A stretch of 64,000 nt of DNA from Durusdinium trenchii (lineage: Eukaryota > Sar > Dinophyceae > Suessiales > Symbiodiniaceae). Shown here in pieces: positions 31,919 to 44,190 of this stretch. The position numbers and the translations under genes were made by a program. The stretch lies in the NCBI GenBank assembly GCA_963970005.1, contig CAXAMN010027539.1:138011-202010 (forward strand). Direction: 5' to 3'. The first letter of the stretch is position 1, and every line of letters begins with the position of its first letter. The notes below the pieces were generated by a model. It ran no database searches. It saw nothing but the letters and a program-made list of their open reading frames with translations, and was not told where the DNA came from.

Positions 31919-31995
31919 CAGTTCCTCCGGAGCTTCTTCCCCATGAAGCCGGTGCCCAACCTCCAAGCGCATGGTGTGGGAGCTGAGGAACGGAG
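31919..31995 (+). CDS. Candidate exon of an unrecognised host gene
   Basis: Follows GAGGTCGCAG and reads QFLRSFFPMKPVPNLQAHGV and then GAEERR with high third-position GC. The 3' boundary is uncertain: GGAG|GCGAAC (a GC donor) or a later GT. The block upstream is a GC-rich CACC-repeat region. The family is not recognised. Confidence 0.35.
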
Positions 31996-34900
31996 GCGAA
32001 CCAGCCGGTGGTGTGCAACGGGGTGCAACGGTGTGGGTTTCGGTATGTTTCGGTTTCCTCCGGTGTCCTCGGCTTCTTGAACGGGCTGAGGATCCGAGTC
32101 GGAAAGGCCTTCAAAGGGGAACTTCATCACCCAAAGCATGGTTGGATCATGAAGGCGCGTTTTTCACCGTCTTGGGGTTTTACATTAGCCACGTCTTGGC
32201 CCATCGAGTGGAGTGCCATCCCTTTGCCATCGCACGCTTCGCTGCAAGCTGAAAAGCCTGCAGCATCATCTGGCCACAAAGAATCCTGTACGGTCCAAGT
32301 TTGGGGCAACTAGCAGCACCACCCAAAAGGGGTTGTCATTGGATGCTATTGAATGAAATATACATCAGTCAGTCAGTCAGTGGATGTTTCAAGGGGATCC
32401 GTCTTCTATAAACCCCACTGGGTGGTCTTGGTGAAGTTCCATCACTGCCGCACCGAACGCTCCGCAACTCGCGGGCGATTTTTCATCTGAGATGAAGCAC
32501 CCGAGTGGCCACTCGGTGTTTTGGCCGTGTTTTTTTCCTGCTCTCAAAGTGGTCAAGCAAATCCGGAGGGGCACCCAGTTCACCATGAAATACAAGCACC
32601 GTCCTAGTCCGAGTCCTATTTGTTTGGGGTGAGTTTCACGGCGCTCCGCGCTACGGCATCGCCGTTGGTGCAGTGATGGGATGGATTTGTTTGGGGCGAA
32701 ATTGCCTTGAAAGGTAGCAGAGTCTCAGTGGTAGCGCTGTCGATTGGCAGGGCTGGAATGAGTTTCTGGAAAGACGAATGGTGTTTGAGGTGTGCCAGCA
32801 TGGGCTGCCGCCAGGAGCCTAGTGAGCCGTTCAACTGACAGAACAGATAATTTGGACTGTTCGCTCCGTGAAAGCAGCCCGACCAATCCGCTTTTTGAAA
32901 CCCCAGACCCCTCCAGAGGATTCGGGTCCGATCCCTCTATATGGGGGTCCATGAGCATCTGGATGTTTATATACACTGGGGTGCCAAAAGTGAACACTGG
33001 ATGAACAGAGTAAGAAGCGTAAACTTTAGGGTTCTTGAAGTATTGTGTGAAGGCGCAAAGCAAAAGATATGAGTTTCAGAGTCAGAGTCAGATGGTGCTA
33101 ATCCAAGTGCCAAGTTCTGGACTACCAGGCCAGCGCCGGCCTTGCCTTTTATAATACGGTTCAGACAGCCATATGATCGATCAATTGAGTGAAGGATGAA
33201 TAGGTATGATGGTCGGGTATGACTGCTTGCGCTTCAAAAAGCTCATATAAGGTTAATAAGGATATATATATATATGTATAAGGAGGGTCTACATGTTTTG
33301 CACATTGGCAACATGCTGGTATCCCACCAATTGCATGTGTTTTTTCTCTGGGCATGTCTCAAAAACCCGATGACCCTCCCAAAAACATGGTGATTTTCAC
33401 CCATGTTCTTGTGATATATCACCACCGAGCTTCTGTTCCCGGTGAGTTATCACCGGGGTGACGCCGTCGCTGTTCCGATCCCTCGCGTTTCAACGGGCCG
33501 CCGTTGTGGGCCCAGGCTTGGTCGGGCAACTGGGTCCGGGGCTCGATTGGGCGATGGCCCGCAGGGTTCATGGGTGGCCCAGGCTCCAGCCACACGGATG
33601 GCCACTGAGGGGTTGATGAACTGGCGGATGGGCGTTTTGGGGTAGACGGTAGACTCAATGTATAACAACCGGTCCAAATGAAGAGAGGTTTTACTTGGAT
33701 TTACAATCCACATGTGACATGGTGGATAATAGGGGGATGCTTATGTATCAAGAATCTACATAATGAAGTGAGGGTTCTTTAACTCCTGTTGCGATGGTGT
33801 GTGAGTCAGGTCGTCAGGTCCCCAGCCTCTTGTGGTTCCGAATGTTCCCAGCCTCTCTCCAGAGCCTCCCAACCTTATATAGTTTACACTCTGTGTAGGT
33901 TGGCGTTCTGCTAGAGAGCGGAGCAGATCTCTTTTGGGCGGCTGCCATTCTAAGAATCTTCCGGTATCCCAGTAGGAACTCTCAGGGAGGCGTAGGCAAG
34001 AGGCGGCGCACCGTCGAGGCTCATCTCGGAGTGTGAAGTGGTCCAGAATATATACGATGGAACACAAAAGGGATGCTATATCGGCGTGTCTTCAACTAGG
34101 CTCTCACTTTGACTTAAACACAGCATCACGTGACAAGTTGCTTAGACGGCCAGGCGCTCCAGAGTGCTTGGAACGAGGGCCAGGAGCGATCGCGGACCTT
34201 CAAACAGGATGCTGATGTACTGTATACAGAGGGTCCGGATTTCTTAGGGTTGAAAGAATGTGAATGAATGGGTTGGGTTTGACCACGTCTTTCTGACAGA
34301 GGTTGTCATTACTCTGCCAACGCTTGCCTGATCCTGCGCAGCTGTTGGACGGTGAGACCTCGTGTTCCAAAACACGCAACTGTGCCAACGCTTGCGGTTG
34401 TAGGGATGAATACAGTGTCTCCGGAATGCAGAGTCGGTTGCCACGTGTACCTTGCCCTTCTTTTGGGGCTCGTTCAACACCATTTGCACCCTACTGGGTT
34501 CGGTACCTGTACAGGGTGGACCGCGGTTCTTGGACGGGAACCCGAAGGCAATGGATGTTTCACGACCCGGGTCAAACCCCCTAGCCATGCCGCGTCTGTG
34601 AGTTGGCTCCCTGCAGGGCTTATTGTTCCAAAGCCTGTGACCGCAACTGCCAGGGTCGCTTTTTGGGAGGGAACGCCGTGCAGCACACCCGGATGAATCT
34701 GCTCCGTGGCAGGAGGGGAAAGGCATGGAGAAGGGCTTCAAAGGCGGAAACACACCGAGTCTGAGTCTGAGAGCTGTGTAAAAGTCCGCAGCTCACATTG
34801 TCCTGTAGTTCTGAATAGCTGTTGAAAGAAGAGCTACAGCAGTGCTGGGAGCTCTGGGCTAGTACGGTCCACAACGCCAAGACTGATAGGGTGTGTCCCT

Positions 34901-35158
34901 GCAGGTGATGCAGGTGATGCGTTTTCTTCCGCTACATGAGCGCCGATTTGTAAAGCGGTTGGGAAGTTGGAGACTGGAAATAACTGGAACTCATTCACAG
35001 TCGGAAATGGATCTTCCAAAGAACCATGCCAGTACCACTTCCATGTTTTTCTTCCAGGGAGAGTACCATCATGGAGAGTTCCTTAGTCATCTTAGTCCTT
35101 TTTTGGAGAAGATCAACTCCATTAGCTCATGAACCTCATCACGGTCTACCTCCTCCAG
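31996..35158. other. Mostly non-coding; one weak exon-like block
   Basis: 33465-33605 is GC-rich, and a + frame reads TPSLFRSLAFQRAAVVGPGL and LVGQLGPGLDWAMARR; no clear splice pair. A TA microsatellite lies at 33265-33276. A CAGT repeat lies at 32367-32380. The rest is of mixed composition without domains. The end (35146-35158) is a CTACCTCCTCCAG acceptor. Confidence 0.35.
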
Positions 35159-35293
35159 GCGATCCCAGCGTGGCGGGTGCGCCCATGCCGGGTGCGCCCA
35201 TGCCGGGTGCGCCCATGCCCATGCCGGGTGCGCCCATGCCGGGCGGCCCGGGCCCATGCCCTGGCGGCTTTGGCAAAGGGAAGGCGCGGCTGG
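35159..35293 (+). CDS. Candidate exon: Gly/Ala/Pro/Met-rich repeat protein
   Basis: After the acceptor CCTCCTCCAG the frame reads DPSVAGAPMPGAPMPGAPMP, a tandem GAPMP repeat encoded by 15-bp units (35178-35240), then GGPGPCPGGFGKGKARL, ending near CTGG|GTGGTG. Low-complexity Gly/Pro/Met exons are common in RNA-binding and splicing-related proteins, but no domain is seen. The opposite strand is also open (MGAPGMGAPG), so strand choice rests on the good acceptor and on the neighbouring Met/Gly-rich exon at 36164 on the same strand. Confidence 0.4.
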
Positions 35294-35586
35294 GTGGTGA
35301 CTGGGGTGGAAGAATTTGGAAGTCATCCTCCAGAAGATTGAGTATCGAATGAGGATCATCAGGCAAGATGGACAACGAACAAAGCCTGTAGTCACCGTCC
35401 TCCCAAGACTGCAGAAACAGCACATCAAGTAGTGAGTGCTGGGGACCATCTTAGGCGGGTGCTAAAAAGGAGCGACTCTTCCTTAACGGTCCTTTCCATA
35501 CATCCCTACCTACCCGTTCACGCGTCTTTGGTGTGTGACCCGTGTGAAGGAACACGGGCGATCCCCAAGACCGCAAGGTTAAGCAG

Positions 35587-35865
35587 ATGCTTCAAGCTGT
35601 TCTTGCTAGCGCATGTGAAGGGTTAGAAGAGCTTCAGGGTTCAGCTGGCCAAACCCCCAGACATCTTGTGTCAGAAGAGTCGCAGCCTCCTGAGCCGAAC
35701 GAAGAGCCGAGCCTCGTTCGCCTCGTTCGCCGAGTAGCCGAGTCTCCGAGACGTCACACATGTCGAGTCGCCAGGGCAAAGGCAAGAGTCCAGGCACCGG
35801 TCGGGTTCAAGGAGGGTGTGGGAGAGGGCCTGAGGGCCTGGGCTCAGCAAAAAAAAGCAGTTTGA
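35587..35865 (+). CDS. Candidate coding frame, unrecognised
   Basis: A 92-codon frame reading LQAVLASACEGLEELQGSAG, then SEESQPPEPNEEPSLVRLVR and ARAKARVQAPVGFKEGVGEG to TGA. Composition is protein-like, acidic then basic. It sits between two Met/Gly/Pro-rich exon candidates on the same strand, so it may be an exon of the same gene or a chance frame. No splice pair was fixed. Confidence 0.3.
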   Translation: MLQAVLASACEGLEELQGSAGQTPRHLVSEESQPPEPNEEPSLVRLVRRVAESPRRHTCRVARAKARVQAPVGFKEGVGEGLRAWAQQKKAV

Positions 35866-36163
35866 GATTATGAATAAGACCTCCCCAATATGAAGAGGCT
35901 TTTTCACCTCTGGGCTTGGGGCTCTTATTCATCAACAGTCTAGGAGTCTAGGGTTATATAATCGATAGAAAGACCAGTGATTTCTCACTGTGGTTGGTTC
36001 GGTGAGAGTCATGAAGCTAAAGCGGGCGCAGTAGGAGCTGATGACTACACAAGTTTGTATGAATTGCTGGCTGTACAATAGGATTGCAGTACGGTGCGAA
36101 CTGCCCCATCACATGACGTGGTGGTGAATCCAGGAAGATGTTCTTCCCTTTCCGCTGCTTCAG

Positions 36164-36302
36164 AACATGGATTGGTCATCTCAGCCAGGCAAAGGAAAGG
36201 AGGCCAAGGGCATGAGCCCTATGGACGGTGCCATGGGCCCAATGGGCGGTACCATGGGCCCAATGGGTGCCATGGGCTCGGGACTCCCAGATTCCGCCTG
36301 GG
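36164..36302 (+). CDS. Candidate exon: Met/Gly/Pro-rich (GPMG repeats)
   Basis: A textbook acceptor (TTCCCTTTCCGCTGCTTCAG) is followed by NMDWSSQPGKGKEAKGMSPM, then a GAMGPMGGTMGPMGAMGSG repeat. The donor is taken at CCTGG|GTGGAG but is uncertain; the frame stays open to 36439. Similar residue make-up to the exon at 35159 (GKGK plus Met/Gly/Pro repeats) suggests one gene. Possible roles are RNA binding or scaffolding, by analogy only. Confidence 0.5.
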
Positions 36303-36435
36303 GTGGAGCGCCCACGGCCCGTCTGGGCTGCGTGATGCTGGGCCGAACCAAGCAACCCACATCAACTAACCAACATCACTATCCGTCCAAGCCTTCCCAT
36401 CAACCCATCATGCATGCGAGACGAAAGAATCGCAG

Positions 36436-36632
36436 CTGAAGTCGCCCAGGGTCCCAAACACCGGATCCTCCGGGGTGTCTATGAGTTCTCACCGCACGGT
36501 GTCTATTCGGTGGATCGCGCTCCAGTCGTCGTCGATTTCGGTTCCGACCTTCAGTGTCTTCTGTTCATCGCGCGGCTGAAAAAGAATCCGATCAGAATAC
36601 CAAAAACGTACGGTTCGGACGACACGGGGTGA
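36436..36632 (+). CDS. Candidate terminal exon, unrecognised gene
   Basis: After GAATCGCAG| the frame reads EVAQGPKHRILRGVYEFSPH, then GVYSVDRAPVVVDFGSDLQC and LLFIARLKKNPIRIPKTYGS, ending at TGA. Good coding bias and alternating hydrophobic pattern of a folded domain. It lies 130 bp downstream of the Met/Gly-rich exon on the same strand and could be the last exon of that gene. No family is recognised. Confidence 0.45.
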
Positions 36633-39600
36633 GAAGTGGGGTCAGCCCCGATGTGTCACGATGCACTTCCTCCGACCTCTTCCAGTCCTCTCCCTGACCG
36701 TCCCGGTCTCCACGACCGTCCGGTGCGTCCGTGGCCCCGGTCTCCATCGGTCTCCGGGTCTCCCTCCGGTGCACCGGTCCACCGTGGCACCGGTCCCTGA
36801 AGGTGCGGAGCGGATGCACAGCATGAGGAGCGAGGAGGCGGCCAAATCCGGTGACGAGCCAGGTTGGCCAGCCAGGTAAAATGGTTTCGGAATGTTTTAG
36901 ATATGATATGATAGATCCTTCAACCTGTACTTCCTGAATTTTTCGAAGTGGAAAAGCACGGAACACCCATGCGAGAGTCACCCCGAGATCCGCCGGTGTG
37001 GTGAGATCCGTGTCCGAACGATCACATCATATCCCATCGCATGGCCTCCGGAGTTCATGTCCCACGGTGCGCGGGCTGTGCATGCAATTTCTCCACGAGG
37101 GCGGGGCGGGGCTGTTGAGAAGAACACGTGGAGTTTGCCCACAGTCTCCTCTATATGAGACCTGGACTCCATGACACGTGGGCCCAATGAAACAAGGTAC
37201 CCCATGTACCTCCTGAAGTCCTCAAACAAGATCCGATCCGTGAGAAGTACAGAGTAACACAGAGCTCCTCCTATGTCATGCAGAGTCTCGGAGCTGGAGC
37301 GTGAGACGCACGAAGCTCAGATCTGCGCTTTCCAATCACGAGCTTCAAATGCCTATTCTTGAGATGCCGAGATACCCTTTTGGAACATCTCAGCCCCAGG
37401 CTGATGGATTTCGGAAAAGGAACTCCAATCTTTAAAAAAACGACTTGCACGTCTATTTCTATATATATTTCACGTCTATTTCTGACACTCCCAGGATACA
37501 ATCAGCCTCGCAGAAATGCACCTCTTTTCTTTTTTTGTGTCGGAGGCCTCTCGCCCCACCAGCGAGGCGCGGCATCGGTTCGGTTGCGCGAGCGCTCGTT
37601 GATCGTCCGAAAGGGTCGGGGGTGCCGAAGTTGGAGGGTTTCGGATGGGTTTGATCTGGGATTAATAGGGGATCAGGACCCAAGCTTTCAAGTTGGATGA
37701 GGAGGGGTTTTCGGGTTTGGTTGGAACATCCTTGGATGTTTTTCTTTTGGGGGGCGTATTGTGGAAATAGACGGAAAGGATCGGAAAGGCCTATTGTGTT
37801 TGACCGGAATGTGAACATCTATTGGCAAATGGCATGGACACCATGATTTTCCGAGATATAAATATAGGCAAATGCAAATAATTAGCATGAGTATCATGAG
37901 TCAATATACCATTTGCAAATATGGCTGTGGGTCAACACCCGGGAACGCTGGAGGTCAACCTACCAGACAGGAGGTCAACCTACCAGATACAGTAGATAGC
38001 CAGTTCTTGTCCCTTTTAGTCTCAAGACAGTCTGTCGGAGTGACCCTCGCTCCATCATCGTGCGGTCATCGTGCTCTCTTCGCATATCAAGCAACTGTTG
38101 GGTTTAACATGTTGTGGTTTGTTGTAGCGTGTGTTCTGGTGTTAGAATCGATGGTGTCAATGCAGAAACCTGTGAAACCTTGGCCAATCTTCAACGGTAA
38201 AGGGGCCCAGCCAGGTTTTTTTCACTATGCGGACTAGCAACGATAGAGGAACACTCAAAAACATTTGAAACCAACAAGAATGAAACACATTGAAACACGA
38301 CTTAGACTTATATAGCTGACCAGAATGCCACTGATGCATCAGCACATGAATGGCTCTGACATCCAAAACCAGCAACAAAGGCTCTTGAATTCCTCCCTCC
38401 CTCCCTATCTCTCTCTCTCTTGCTAAAGCCTCATCAACTGTTTGAAGTTTGTCAGCCAGCCTAAGATCATATTCTTTATCTCTTTATCCCTTTCGCCACC
38501 CATGGCTGCCAAGAGAAACACGGCTGGGGAAACTAAGCACTGGTATATATCTGGCACTGGTTGACAGAATTCAAGCTTGCTTCGTCAACTTGTCTTCAGT
38601 CCTTAATACTTAACTTACTTAACAAACCATGAAAAAGAAGAAGGCACTTCAATCTACTTGTATGGGGCAACATTTCCACTAGCATCCCTCCGATAGCGCC
38701 CTCATTCTGACATAAGATTGTTGCTGCTGCTGTTCTTACCTGCCTCCTTGCATACGTACTCCTCTTTAGTGGAGGCCAGAGCTTGGCGCCACTTGCCACA
38801 GCCCTGTCTTCGGCCCCTCGTTGCGCCTCTCGTTGCGCCTCGTCAGGCCCGCGACGACGACGACGAGACCAGCGGGTGCGACGCGGGGTCAGTCCATGGG
38901 GTCGGTGAGTGGAGACCGTATCGTCGGTAGGTCACCAAGGGTCTCCTGGTTTTGGCTCCACAGCCAGCCATGTACCGCACGTACGTTTGTTTTCAGATGC
39001 CAGCAGGTGAAACCTGCTTGCTACTGTGTGTTGCAGCTGTTCAACACACTTGGGCAGTTGGATGATTTGCATGTCTTCCTGAACAAAAGGCCGTGGCAAT
39101 AGCCATAGAATTTCCTCACTGGATTGTTAATTCTCGCAGGAACATGAGGTATACGGTATATAATAGATGTATATAGATATACTGTATACACCCTATAGCT
39201 TTGAGTTGGACCATCAAAAGAATTGGTTGACCTGGTTTTAAAAGTCCCAAATCCGTAAACCGCTGCGAGTTTGTCACTTCAAAACGCCGGACTCGCAAGC
39301 GCGTCTCAGACATGTCATAAGAAACTACTCCTGGAGTGGTTGATTTATCTTGAATTCAGGGGTCAATGTGGGTATGTATTTTTTTTGGGAGGTGGCTTTC
39401 TGGCCCCCTGGCCCAAAGGTTTTTGGTCTGTTTCCTTTCTTGCAGGGGGTCTTTGAGAGGTCCACCTATTTTAAGACACACCCATGTAGGCATGTAGTCT
39501 AGTCCAGAGTGTTGTCCAATGCGTCAAAGAGAGAAAGCTAACCAGCTTCAGGATGGATTGTTTTGGAGCTTTAGGTCCCACCAGATATCCCATATATATC

Positions 39601-42600
39601 CTATACCATTCTACGGCTGCCCCCCCCCCGTTTTCCTCGTCTCGTTTCAAACAAAAACCTGCTGGTAACTCGTCGGTCGCTCGTCGGAGCGTGTCCGAGC
39701 ACTCCAGGTATCGCCATGCCTTCCGTCGCTACACCCGACAGCAAATCATCGAGGCGCCGCTCGGGTCGTCTTCAAAAATTGCGAATGAGATAAGATCCAA
39801 ATGGGGAAGCCCTTCCCCTTCTGATGGCTACCTCTTTGGATGAATCTCATCGAGAATGGAGTAACTGATGAGGTGGAAATGAGGTCAGTTCGACCTCATT
39901 TGACTGGGTGTTGGTGATTTTAAAAAACTAAAGAACACGACTGAAAGGAGGTTTTCAGGACCAGTTTTCCTGGGTCAGACTGGACTCTGTGATTGTTGGT
40001 TTGGGAATCACGGCTGATGTGTCTTGTTTGCAAATTTGATGGATCAGATTTAGATTTGATGGATCAGGATGCGGAAAAACCCGCAAGCGGATTGGAACCG
40101 AAACAACCAATTGCTCTCCACCGAATCCGGGCACGAAGCAACACATAGGATTTGGGGATCCGGGTCCCCCCTGATCGGTGGAGGTTTGGTCCGTTTCCAC
40201 CCTGCGAACTGGAGGGCCCATGGTATGGATTCTTATATTTTATATTCCTTTATCAAATTTTGATGTCCACAGTCCATGAGTGGTTGAGTTTAACATACCA
40301 CTCTGCCGCCCGCTCCCTCTTTTTGCTGCCCACATGCAAACGTGGGGCAACACAGTTAACATTTGGATGGATCTCACTCTAGAATTTTATTCTCCGCTCA
40401 GATTTGTGGAAAGATGGAGCTGGTCGAGAAGCCGGAGAGCTACAAGAAGCTGGCTGCTCAGTGATGTTTGTACCCACGGGCCACGTAAAAAATCTGCGCA
40501 GTTCGGTATGTTTATGGTTATGCGCGAAACACACGCGAACAACACATTTAAAAAACGTGTTGATATCACAGATTTCCATGGCGCAGGTACCAATGGAACA
40601 TGAATTTCCAGGGTCGGCGGGGCTTTTGGGATGTTGTTTTGCCACACCGGTCGGCGCCTGTAGCGACTCGGTCGGCGCCCAGTGATGCTGCTGTATCCGT
40701 GACATGTTTTTCCCTTACGAGAAGCAGAGTCTCTTTTGAGTGGCGAAGCATGTGCATATATACTATGGATGTGCATATATACTATGGATGTGCAGTATGC
40801 GAATCTTTAGGGTCTTTGGTTGCTAAATGTGTGCAGTTTTTAAGCCTCATGTTCTGGCTCTTTTACTATTGGCTACATGTGCTTTGTTTCTAGGTCGAAG
40901 TAGTCGCAGTTTTTTTTTCATTATCTCCCTCAGTCGGTGTTTGTTGTTTGTTTGTTTTGGTTTGTGTATGTTTGTGTTAATTCGGTTGGTTTGTTATTTT
41001 TTGTTTGTGTGTTTGTTTGTTTATTTGAGTCTTTCTTTGCTTACTCGCTTGCTTCTTTGTTTGTGTTGCTTGCCTCTTCATTGTTCTCTGGCAGTGGTCT
41101 TTTCCCTTACTTGTAAGTGCATCAACATCTCCGTACAGTGATTATACATCCATCTCAGAACTCTTGGCTCAACTGTCAACGACCGCCAAAGAAAATCTTA
41201 AGGCAACCCACCTTTATAGTGTTGTGGTGTATTGTTCGTTCGTAGTCTTGCACTGCCAAAGCCCCCCCCCTCTTTAGGCAACCCCCCGATTCCAACCCCC
41301 CAGCACAGTGCTGTAAGGATCGAAGCGGATGTTGGCCTCTTCAGCCATCAGCCCAACAAGGCGCTTTTTCGTGTTTCTTTTAAACTATGAGGCAGCACGG
41401 GATTGATATGAGTCTGAAGATCAGGTTGTCTCACATAGGGATTCAATTCTCTGTTTTCGTAGCATTTTTCTTCGGGAAGACCGATCGATGGCTGGGGAGC
41501 CAAGCTCAGCACAGACCTGAACCACGGTGGATGATATGAGCACAACAGTATGTGACTGGTCCATGAAGGAGCACAACAGTTCAATTTGCATGGGTGCATG
41601 TGCGAACACTGGTCGTTTGATCCAAATCGTTGTTTGTCCGCTTGTCTCTCACGACTGGACAACTGGGCAAGGTGTCATTCTGGTCAAGCTGGTCTCGGTT
41701 CGGAAACAGGGCCTTGAACAGGTGGTGCAGCGTCCACCACGCGCATCAGTTGAGCAAAACTCGGGAATTTGGCGAAAGAATGGTCGGACGGGCCTCCGGT
41801 CCATTCTGCGGTACCTCGTTCGCTACATCGCTACCGAAGGAGCGGTACCATAGGCTGGCTGGCATATCTGCCATCGGGTGAAGGGTCTTGGTGGGGATGC
41901 ACCGTTTCAGTGTTCCAGATGCGTCCGCTGCGTCCGCAGTGCCCGCACGACACCGCAGAGCCGAGTCTGTGAGACGAGTCGGCCGCAGAAGAGCATGGAT
42001 GTCGGAGTCACGGCTTTTGAAACATCCGCACCGTGTAGTTGTCTAGGACGCAAGAGGAGTAGTTGGAGCACGGCGTGGAGTAGTGGGATGGGTTGGGATG
42101 TTAACCTTCGCTTGTAAGATCTTCTAAGTGCACATCCATACATTGATCATCACCGCGAGCGGCGCAGTTAGAACAATCCGCCGGGATGCCTGTGATGAAA
42201 AATCGCAGTCCGTCGTTCGAATGTAGACTCTTGATGAAAAAGCAATTATGGATTTTACAACCATGTGAAACCTCTGAAGAGGCCTGGGGGGGGGTTGACT
42301 TTTCAAGAGTCTACTAATAGCGAGACTGCCGCGTTGGACTGGAGTCCCTTTGACTCTTAGCTGCTGTTGAAGTGAATTGGACAGATCGATGTTCAGATTA
42401 CCTGCCGCCGTGTAGGCCAACCATGGCAGCACAGGCAACACTGGGTTCTCCAACCCACGATGTTTGCACACCGACGAAGAGAAGATCTGCAAAGCGCGGG
42501 TGTAACAGATATCAGCGCTCGCCCTCGCACACCTTGAGAGTTGTGGCATGTTTTGATGTGTTCTGTATCAGCCAGGACTCCGAGTCCGGAGCACATGTGT

Positions 42601-43119
42601 CATCAAAACATCCATCAGGGCGACCCCTAAGGGGTGTCTGATGACCCCTTAGAGGGTATACGGGGTGTCCATTAACCATGCCTTAGGGCCCTGGTAAATC
42701 CTGTAATTGAAACGGGGTTTATATGATTTTATGAATCCATGAGCCCTGGATGGTGAGGTTCCCATGATCCCTTTACTGACTCACACAGGACCACCGAGTT
42801 GGCAGAATCTGACTAATTCAGACAGACTCTGTTCAAGTATCAGATCTTCGAGTGTTCTCCCATCATCTCTCATCCGAAATTCATTCATCCAGTCCCATTC
42901 AGACGCTCCGTGAGTGAAAACAGCCCCACCCAGACGCTCCAAACAGCCCTTGCCCCACAAAACCTAGGGATTGGTTCGACCCAGACCCCTCCAGAAAATT
43001 CGGGATCCGGCCCCTCCATATTGTGAGGTTCCAGGGTTGCGTCTGGCACTGGGCACTTCCCTTTGCCCTCCCAAACCTCCAGAAATTGCGACTCGACTTG
43101 GCTTCACCGGCCGAAACCG
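36633..43119. other. Mostly non-coding; a few weak exon-like blocks
   Basis: Possible exons: 36780-36830 (ERMHSMRSEEAAKSG), 38780-38904 (ARDDDDETSGCDAGSV ending at a GTGAGT donor) and 39690-39840 (HAFRRYTRQQIIEAPLGSSS), all +. Simple or repeated parts: CCTCC/CTCT tract at 38391-38422, a 19-bp unit GTGCATATATACTATGGAT twice at 40752-40790, and T/G-rich sequence at 40900-41060. A dispersed repeat copy lies at 42631-42694. No other gene was recognised. Confidence 0.35.
42631..42694. repeat. Dispersed repeat copy (second copy of 11491-11560)
   Basis: GGGGTGTCTGATGA, CCCCTTAGAGG and GGGCCCTGGT occur in the same order and spacing range as at 11491-11560. Upstream, ACCCCTAAGGGGT is palindromic. Confidence 0.4.
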
Positions 43120-43284
43120 ACTCGACGCCCCGTCGCTGTCGCCGCCACCGTCCGGGCTCTGTTGGGCGCCGTGGAGGATTGGGCGCCGTTGCCCACGCCC
43201 ATGGGGTCCTTCTTGGGCTCTGAAAGTCGGAGGAGAGACGAGAGTGATGAGAGGAGCAAGGGACTAAGGACGCTACGAACGTAG
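43120..43284 (+). CDS. Candidate exon, unrecognised gene
   Basis: The frame reads RRPVAVAATVRALLGAVEDW, then APLPTPMGSFLGSESRRRDE and SDERSKGLRTLRT to TAG. GC-rich third positions. The opposite strand is also open (a 136-codon frame from 42899), which weakens the call. The 5' boundary could not be fixed. The 3' end overlaps a dispersed hairpin repeat. Confidence 0.3.
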   Translation, partial: TRRPVAVAATVRALLGAVEDWAPLPTPMGSFLGSESRRRDESDERSKGLRTLRT

Positions 43285-43362
43285 CTCCTGGCATTACTAC
43301 TAGTAGCAAGAAGCTACGAACGTAGCAAGGTGCATCGCTACGAACGGAGCAAGGACGCTACT
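43272..43362. repeat. Dispersed short repeat with GCTACGAACGTAGC hairpins
   Basis: Two copies of the perfect palindromic hairpin GCTACGAACGTAGC (43272-43285 and 43313-43326), a CTACTAGTAG palindrome between them, and a 27-bp stretch at 43336-43362 that recurs exactly at 63965-63991. This defines a repeated family inside the window. Confidence 0.7.
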
Positions 43363-43979
43363 AGTGACGTCTTTAGACCAAGCTCGTGGACATCCATGGG
43401 CGAGGTTGGGCGAGGTTAGTGGTCACTGCGAAAAACCGAAAAGGCGGAGAATAGAATAGCTTTAACATGCTTTAACATGTTTTTAAAGCTTCTTTTTTGG
43501 GAATGGGTTTCTCCACATAAAAAAAGAACTGGTGAATCAACCGCTCGGGGGGGGGGGTCAGCCACGGGTAAACCGCCCAGTGACGATCAGACCGGAACGC
43601 AAACCCGCAGAGCGACGCAGGGGGGAAAACGGACTTGGTTCCCAACTACCCCTTCTATTTGACACACCCATTCTATCCGGGCAGGATCAGGATTCTATCC
43701 GGGTGTACTGTGTACAGTTCGTGTCTTTTTGAGGCGCTTTCAGATTGGATCCTTGGAAGTCCAATGTCCATCGCCAGCTTTGGTCGTCCATCGCCTGGGA
43801 TCGGTTATCCCACCTTGCGTTAATGGGATCGGTGGGATCGGTGTGTGCTTCATGATTCACCAGGTTGGTGCGCATCCTTTTTTGGGGGAGCAGAATGGAT
43901 GTCTCGGAGGCCAAACACCATCAAACACCGTCAAAACACATGGTTTTTCATCACCACTAGGTCTGACATGTGCGTGTCG

Positions 43980-44190
43980 TCGGCCTTGGACGAGCCGCAC
44001 AGCTCGAGCCTGGCCGGCGCATGGACCGACCATGTGCCCGGCCAGGACCGACGCGAGCGATACGCCGGACGAATCCGAGAGCCGAGCCTATGCGAGCAAG
44101 AAGGCGCCCCACGGCTCCTTCGAGGGCTGGAGACTGGGAGAACCTGGGAGACGAGGTCGTCCACTGCGGAGACGTTTTCGCTTCGGTTTT
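43980..44190 (+). CDS. Exon-like GC-rich block, frame uncertain
   Basis: All three + frames and one - frame are open. The best-looking parts are SSALDEPHSSSLAGAWTDHV in one frame and ESESRAYASKKAPHGSFEGW in another, both with high third-position GC. This may be one exon with a frame I misassign or two overlapping possibilities. No domain and no clear boundary were found. Confidence 0.25.

Noticed and set aside
42899..43309. 136-codon - strand frame
   Set aside because: Competes with the + strand frame; no domain, and no splice or start support.
43272..43362. CRISPR-like array
   Set aside because: Units are short, irregular and without equal-length spacers, and no cas genes are present; the context is eukaryotic.
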